Shown in pieces: positions 16,753 to 19,154 of a DNA stretch of 19,154 bases. The DNA is from Candidatus Uhrbacteria bacterium (GTDB lineage: Bacteria > Patescibacteriota > Patescibacteriia > JACQRZ01): positions 1 through 19,154 of the forward strand of contig JACQWH010000024.1 of NCBI GenBank assembly GCA_016209345.1, in the 5' to 3' direction. Position 1 is the stretch's first letter, and the number at the start of each line of letters is the position of its first letter. Below the pieces are notes generated by a model, which worked only from the letters and a program-made list of their open reading frames with translations, did no database searches and had not been told where the DNA came from. The position numbers and the translations under genes were made by a program.

Positions 16753-16854
16753 ATGCTCTCAAAACGAAAACAAAAATTGTTCCTCATAATTCTTACGGCT
16801 GTCGTCACAGTGAGCATGATATTCTCGCTGGTGCTCCCGCTCTATTATTTTTAA
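16753..16854 (+). CDS. 33-residue single-span membrane peptide upstream of recJ
   Basis: This short frame encodes a basic N-terminus (MLSKRKQK), one continuous hydrophobic segment (residues 9-28) and a short tail ending PLYYF. This is the pattern of a small inner-membrane protein with its N-terminus inside. It ends with TAA at 16852-16854, and the recJ ATG follows after 5 nt, the same gap as gpmI-mreB and mreB-mreC. The organisation resembles tiny one-span proteins such as Prli42 of Firmicutes, but I cannot claim homology. No Shine-Dalgarno is present, in keeping with the rest of the window. An alternative reading is that this DNA encodes an extended RecJ N-terminus from the GTG at 16737 in another frame. 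That extension starts inside the repeat and is unlike RecJ, so I favour the small peptide. Confidence 0.55.
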   Translation: MLSKRKQKLFLIILTAVVTVSMIFSLVLPLYYF

Positions 16855-16859
16855 CACCA

Positions 16860-18596
16860 ATGCAGCCACTCCGGGAACAGCTTGATATGTTCACAGCGTC
16901 GGATACCCTGACGGATAAGGCGATGTCCGCGCCCGCGCTTCATCCGGTCCTTATCGATATTATGAATGACAGAGGCGCGTGCTCAGCCGATGAGCGAGCG
17001 CGGTATATGGCACCGGACTACGAGCGCGATACGCACGACCCGTTCTTGTTTGATGATATGCGGACGTGCGTTGATCGAGTGATTCGCGCAGTGCAGGGAC
17101 GCGAAAAAATATGCATCTACGGCGACTATGATGTCGATGGCGTATGCGCAACAGTCATCCTTTATGAAACGCTTGCAAAACTCGGGGGCGACGTATGTAT
17201 CAGAATAAATCATCGGAATGATGAGGGATATGGCCTGCATATCCATGCGTTGGATGAGCTTGCGGACAATGGCGTATCGCTGATTATTACGACCGATCAG
17301 GGAATATCAAACAAGCGCGAGATCGATTATGCGCAAAGCAGGGGAATGGACGTCATTATTACGGATCATCATACCGTGCCGGAGGACCCCGCCGTCATTC
17401 CACAGTGCGTCGGGATTATCCATCCGCGCGTGCATGCCGGGCGGTATCCATTTGCCGATCTTTCGGGCGGAGGAGCGGCATTCAAGCTCGCCCAGGGACT
17501 CATTCGTACGGCTGGCACGGATACGAATGAGTGGAAATATTATGAGCGATGGCTTCTTGATCTGGTGTGTCTCTCTACGCTTGCCGACTGTGTTCCCATT
17601 ATCGGCGAGAACAGAGCGTTTCTTCATTTCGGGCTTATTGTTTTAAATAAAATGCGTCGCGCGGGCATCCGTGCTCTTGTATCGGTTACGCCGGTTCGCC
17701 CCGCACCGATTACAACTCATACCATATTATTTTATCTTTCTCCACTCCTGAATGCTGCCAGTAGGATGGATCACGCCCACCGTGCTTTTGAGATATTGAC
17801 GGCACAGACACGCGAGCATGCCAAGACCATTGCCGATATTCTTGTACTTTATAATAAGGAACGACAAAAGTTGACAGCGCGCATTACGCGGGAGGCGCGC
17901 GCTCAATGTATCAGCAGGGCGGAGGAACACCGCATTCTCGTCGGATCATCGCCTGATTGGCCGCTCGGCGTTCTTGGCCTGGTTGCAGGAACCCTTGTGC
18001 GGTCATTCGAAAAACCAATCGTCCTTATTTCGGAAAAGTCGAATCAAACCATTGGTGTTGCTCGAAGCACGGCCGGCATTCATATCACGCATACGTTCCA
18101 AAAAATTAAGCCGCTGTTCGAGCGATATGGCGGTCACCATCGCGCCGGCGGATTTGCGCTGAAAGAAGGGGTGAGCACTACGCAATTTATCGACTCTATC
18201 AATAGCATTGTCCATGACGATTTTTCCGCACCTGCCGTTGACTCGCCCAATGAAACCATATATACTTTGCGTCTGTGCGATATTACCGTCGAATTTGCCA
18301 GCCAACTGCACGCATGCCAGCCGTGGGGCGCGGGCAATACGGAACCGTTATTTTCCATCGCACAATGCACCGTCAAAAAGATTTCACGCGTCGGAAAAAA
18401 AATGCAACACCTCCGCCTCGATGTTGCGCAAGGCGCAGAAAGTCGTGTCATGCTGGGCATCAAAAAGGGCGGACAGGATGAGGAACTCGCGATAGGGGAC
18501 ACCCTGACGATTCTCTGCACTATCGATATCGGCGTATGGCAGGGCAGACAGGACCCTTTTATAAAAATAATTAACTACTCAAAGCATACCGTATGA
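16860..18596 (+). CDS. recJ: Single-stranded-DNA-specific exonuclease RecJ
   Basis: RecJ degrades single-stranded DNA 5' to 3' in recombination and repair, using two metal ions. The DHH domain shows GDYDVDG (88-94), TDQG (145-148, where many homologues read VDCG or VDNG), the signature DHH at 169-171, and the later STLADCVP motif with a further metal-binding Asp. The DHHA1 domain carries GGHHRAGG (424-431). A C-terminal OB-like domain contains QPWGAGNTEPLF. At 578 residues it is of usual length. I chose the ATG at 16860 because it follows the small membrane-peptide stop by 5 nt and gives a normal N-terminus. A GTG at 16737 lies inside the AT-rich repeat. The stop overlaps the rnhA start as ATGA, so the two nucleases are translationally coupled. 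Confidence 0.95.
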   Translation: MQPLREQLDMFTASDTLTDKAMSAPALHPVLIDIMNDRGACSADERARYMAPDYERDTHDPFLFDDMRTCVDRVIRAVQGREKICIYGDYDVDGVCATVILYETLAKLGGDVCIRINHRNDEGYGLHIHALDELADNGVSLIITTDQGISNKREIDYAQSRGMDVIITDHHTVPEDPAVIPQCVGIIHPRVHAGRYPFADLSGGGAAFKLAQGLIRTAGTDTNEWKYYERWLLDLVCLSTLADCVPIIGENRAFLHFGLIVLNKMRRAGIRALVSVTPVRPAPITTHTILFYLSPLLNAASRMDHAHRAFEILTAQTREHAKTIADILVLYNKERQKLTARITREARAQCISRAEEHRILVGSSPDWPLGVLGLVAGTLVRSFEKPIVLISEKSNQTIGVARSTAGIHITHTFQKIKPLFERYGGHHRAGGFALKEGVSTTQFIDSINSIVHDDFSAPAVDSPNETIYTLRLCDITVEFASQLHACQPWGAGNTEPLFSIAQCTVKKISRVGKKMQHLRLDVAQGAESRVMLGIKKGGQDEELAIGDTLTILCTIDIGVWQGRQDPFIKIINYSKHTV

Positions 18597-18994
18597 CGTA
18601 TGGTTACAAAACATTTTCGGATGGCGGGGCGCGTGGAAATCCGGGACCGGCGGCAATCGGCGCTGTCATCTATGCACCGGACGGCTCACGGCACGCGATA
18701 AAAAAATTCATCGGGCATGCCACCAACAACCAAGCGGAATATCGCGCGCTTATTGCCGCTCTTGAATATGTTGTGTCCCATAAGGCGGATATCGTGGACT
18801 GTTTTTTGGATAGCGAGCTGCTTGTCAAACAAATGCGGCGCGAATATAGAGTGAAGGATGCCGAACTGGGAAAGTTGTTTCTGGTTGCATGGCAGCTTGC
18901 CTCGCAGATTCGCGCAGTACGTTTTACGCATATTCCGCGTGAAAAAAACAAGGAAGCTGACGCTCTTGTAAACGAAGCGCTTGATAACCGCTGA
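18593..18994 (+). CDS. rnhA: Ribonuclease HI family protein
   Basis: This enzyme cleaves the RNA strand of RNA-DNA hybrids. The 133-residue protein shows the four acidic catalytic residues of the RNase H fold: D10 (FSDGGARGNPG), E49 (NNQAEYRAL), D73 (FLDSELLV) and D123 (NKEADALVNEA), with H113 in THIPREKNKEAD. It is the short form without an added N-terminal hybrid-binding domain, like archaeal and Bacillus-type RNase HI proteins. Its ATG overlaps the recJ stop as ATGA, and both act on nucleic-acid intermediates of replication and repair. The natural C-terminus appears complete. Its stop codon is immediately followed by the TGACAT-rich repeat region. Confidence 0.93.
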   Translation: MTYGYKTFSDGGARGNPGPAAIGAVIYAPDGSRHAIKKFIGHATNNQAEYRALIAALEYVVSHKADIVDCFLDSELLVKQMRREYRVKDAELGKLFLVAWQLASQIRAVRFTHIPREKNKEADALVNEALDNR

Positions 18995-19005
18995 CATGGA
19001 GGGAA

Positions 19006-19067
19006 TGACATATATGTCAACGGGAAGTAGAAATGTCACATTCCCAGGGAAGTTAAAATGTCACATT
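19006..19067 (+). repeat. Palindrome plus 21-nt direct repeats, possible mobile-element end
   Basis: TGACATATATGTCA (19006-19019) is a perfect 14-bp palindrome. It is followed by two copies of a 21-nt direct repeat (19022-19042 and 19047-19067, 25-nt period, 19 of 21 identical), each beginning GGGAAGT and ending AAATGTCACATT. The hexamer TGACAT or its complement ATGTCA occurs five times between 18992 and 19063. Repeated sites like these are found at the ends of some transposons (IS21- or Mu-like) and in operator arrays. No transposase lies in the window. The remaining 19068-19154 holds only a weak promoter-like pair, TTGATC (19113-19118) and TACAAT (19134-19139), with a 15-nt spacer. Confidence 0.6.
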
Positions 19068-19154
19068 GGTTTGTTTTAGTGTTCGACCTTTGAAATCATG
19101 ATTTACTGAGTTTTGATCTGAAAAACGAAGCGCTACAATGCGCCGTGAGGGGCG

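Noticed and set aside
16611..16817. Minus-strand 68-codon frame in the lepA-recJ gap
   Set aside because: It is a translation of the AT-rich palindromic repeat and carries the low-complexity Lys/Asn/Gln residues typical of such artefacts.
16737..16859. GTG-initiated 41-residue extension of RecJ
   Set aside because: The start lies inside the AT-rich repeat and the extension is unlike RecJ; the small membrane peptide explains the DNA better.

Overview
The window reads as one bacterial strand. All eleven confident protein genes lie on the plus strand with very short gaps, and I see no tRNA, rRNA or CRISPR array. TGA is used as a stop in several genes (TGase/vWA gene, orf108, recJ, rnhA), so the code is standard. 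No gene has a convincing Shine-Dalgarno sequence; genes are instead joined by ATGA overlaps or 5-nt gaps. An AT-rich inverted repeat with CCAAGC-type arms, the compact layout and the SD-poor starts suggest a Patescibacteria/CPR (Parcubacteria-like) genome. That assignment is inference from general knowledge of such genomes, not a database result.

Region 1 (1-7073) is a two-gene cassette. The first gene encodes a 1308-residue protein with a C-terminal MoxR/dynein-like (AAA_5 type) ATPase domain behind a long, unrecognised beta-rich and helical N-terminal part. Eleven nt later, a 1043-residue protein fuses a transglutaminase-like Cys-His-Asp domain, an acidic and coiled-coil linker and a C-terminal von Willebrand A (MIDAS) domain. 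The pairing recalls CobS-CobT, NorQ-NorD and RavA-ViaA ATPase/vWA machines, but with an added papain-fold enzyme. It is the best candidate here for an undescribed system.

Region 2 (7074-12761) is a lower-glycolysis operon: a good promoter, gapA, a small unknown gene (orf108) coupled by ATGA to pgk, then eno and gpmI. Together they convert glyceraldehyde-3-phosphate to phosphoenolpyruvate. The PGK is unusual: three normally invariant residues of the 3-phosphoglycerate pocket are replaced.

Region 3 (12767-16561) continues without a visible promoter into mreB and mreC (cell shape), a 184-nt leader with a long imperfect inverted repeat, and lepA (translation elongation factor 4).

Region 4 (16562-18994) has a promoter, the AT-rich inverted repeat, a 33-codon single-membrane-span peptide, recJ and rnhA, the last two overlapping. 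Region 5 (18995-19154) holds a perfect 14-bp palindrome and a 21-nt direct repeat, which may be the end of a mobile element or an operator array lying mostly outside the window.
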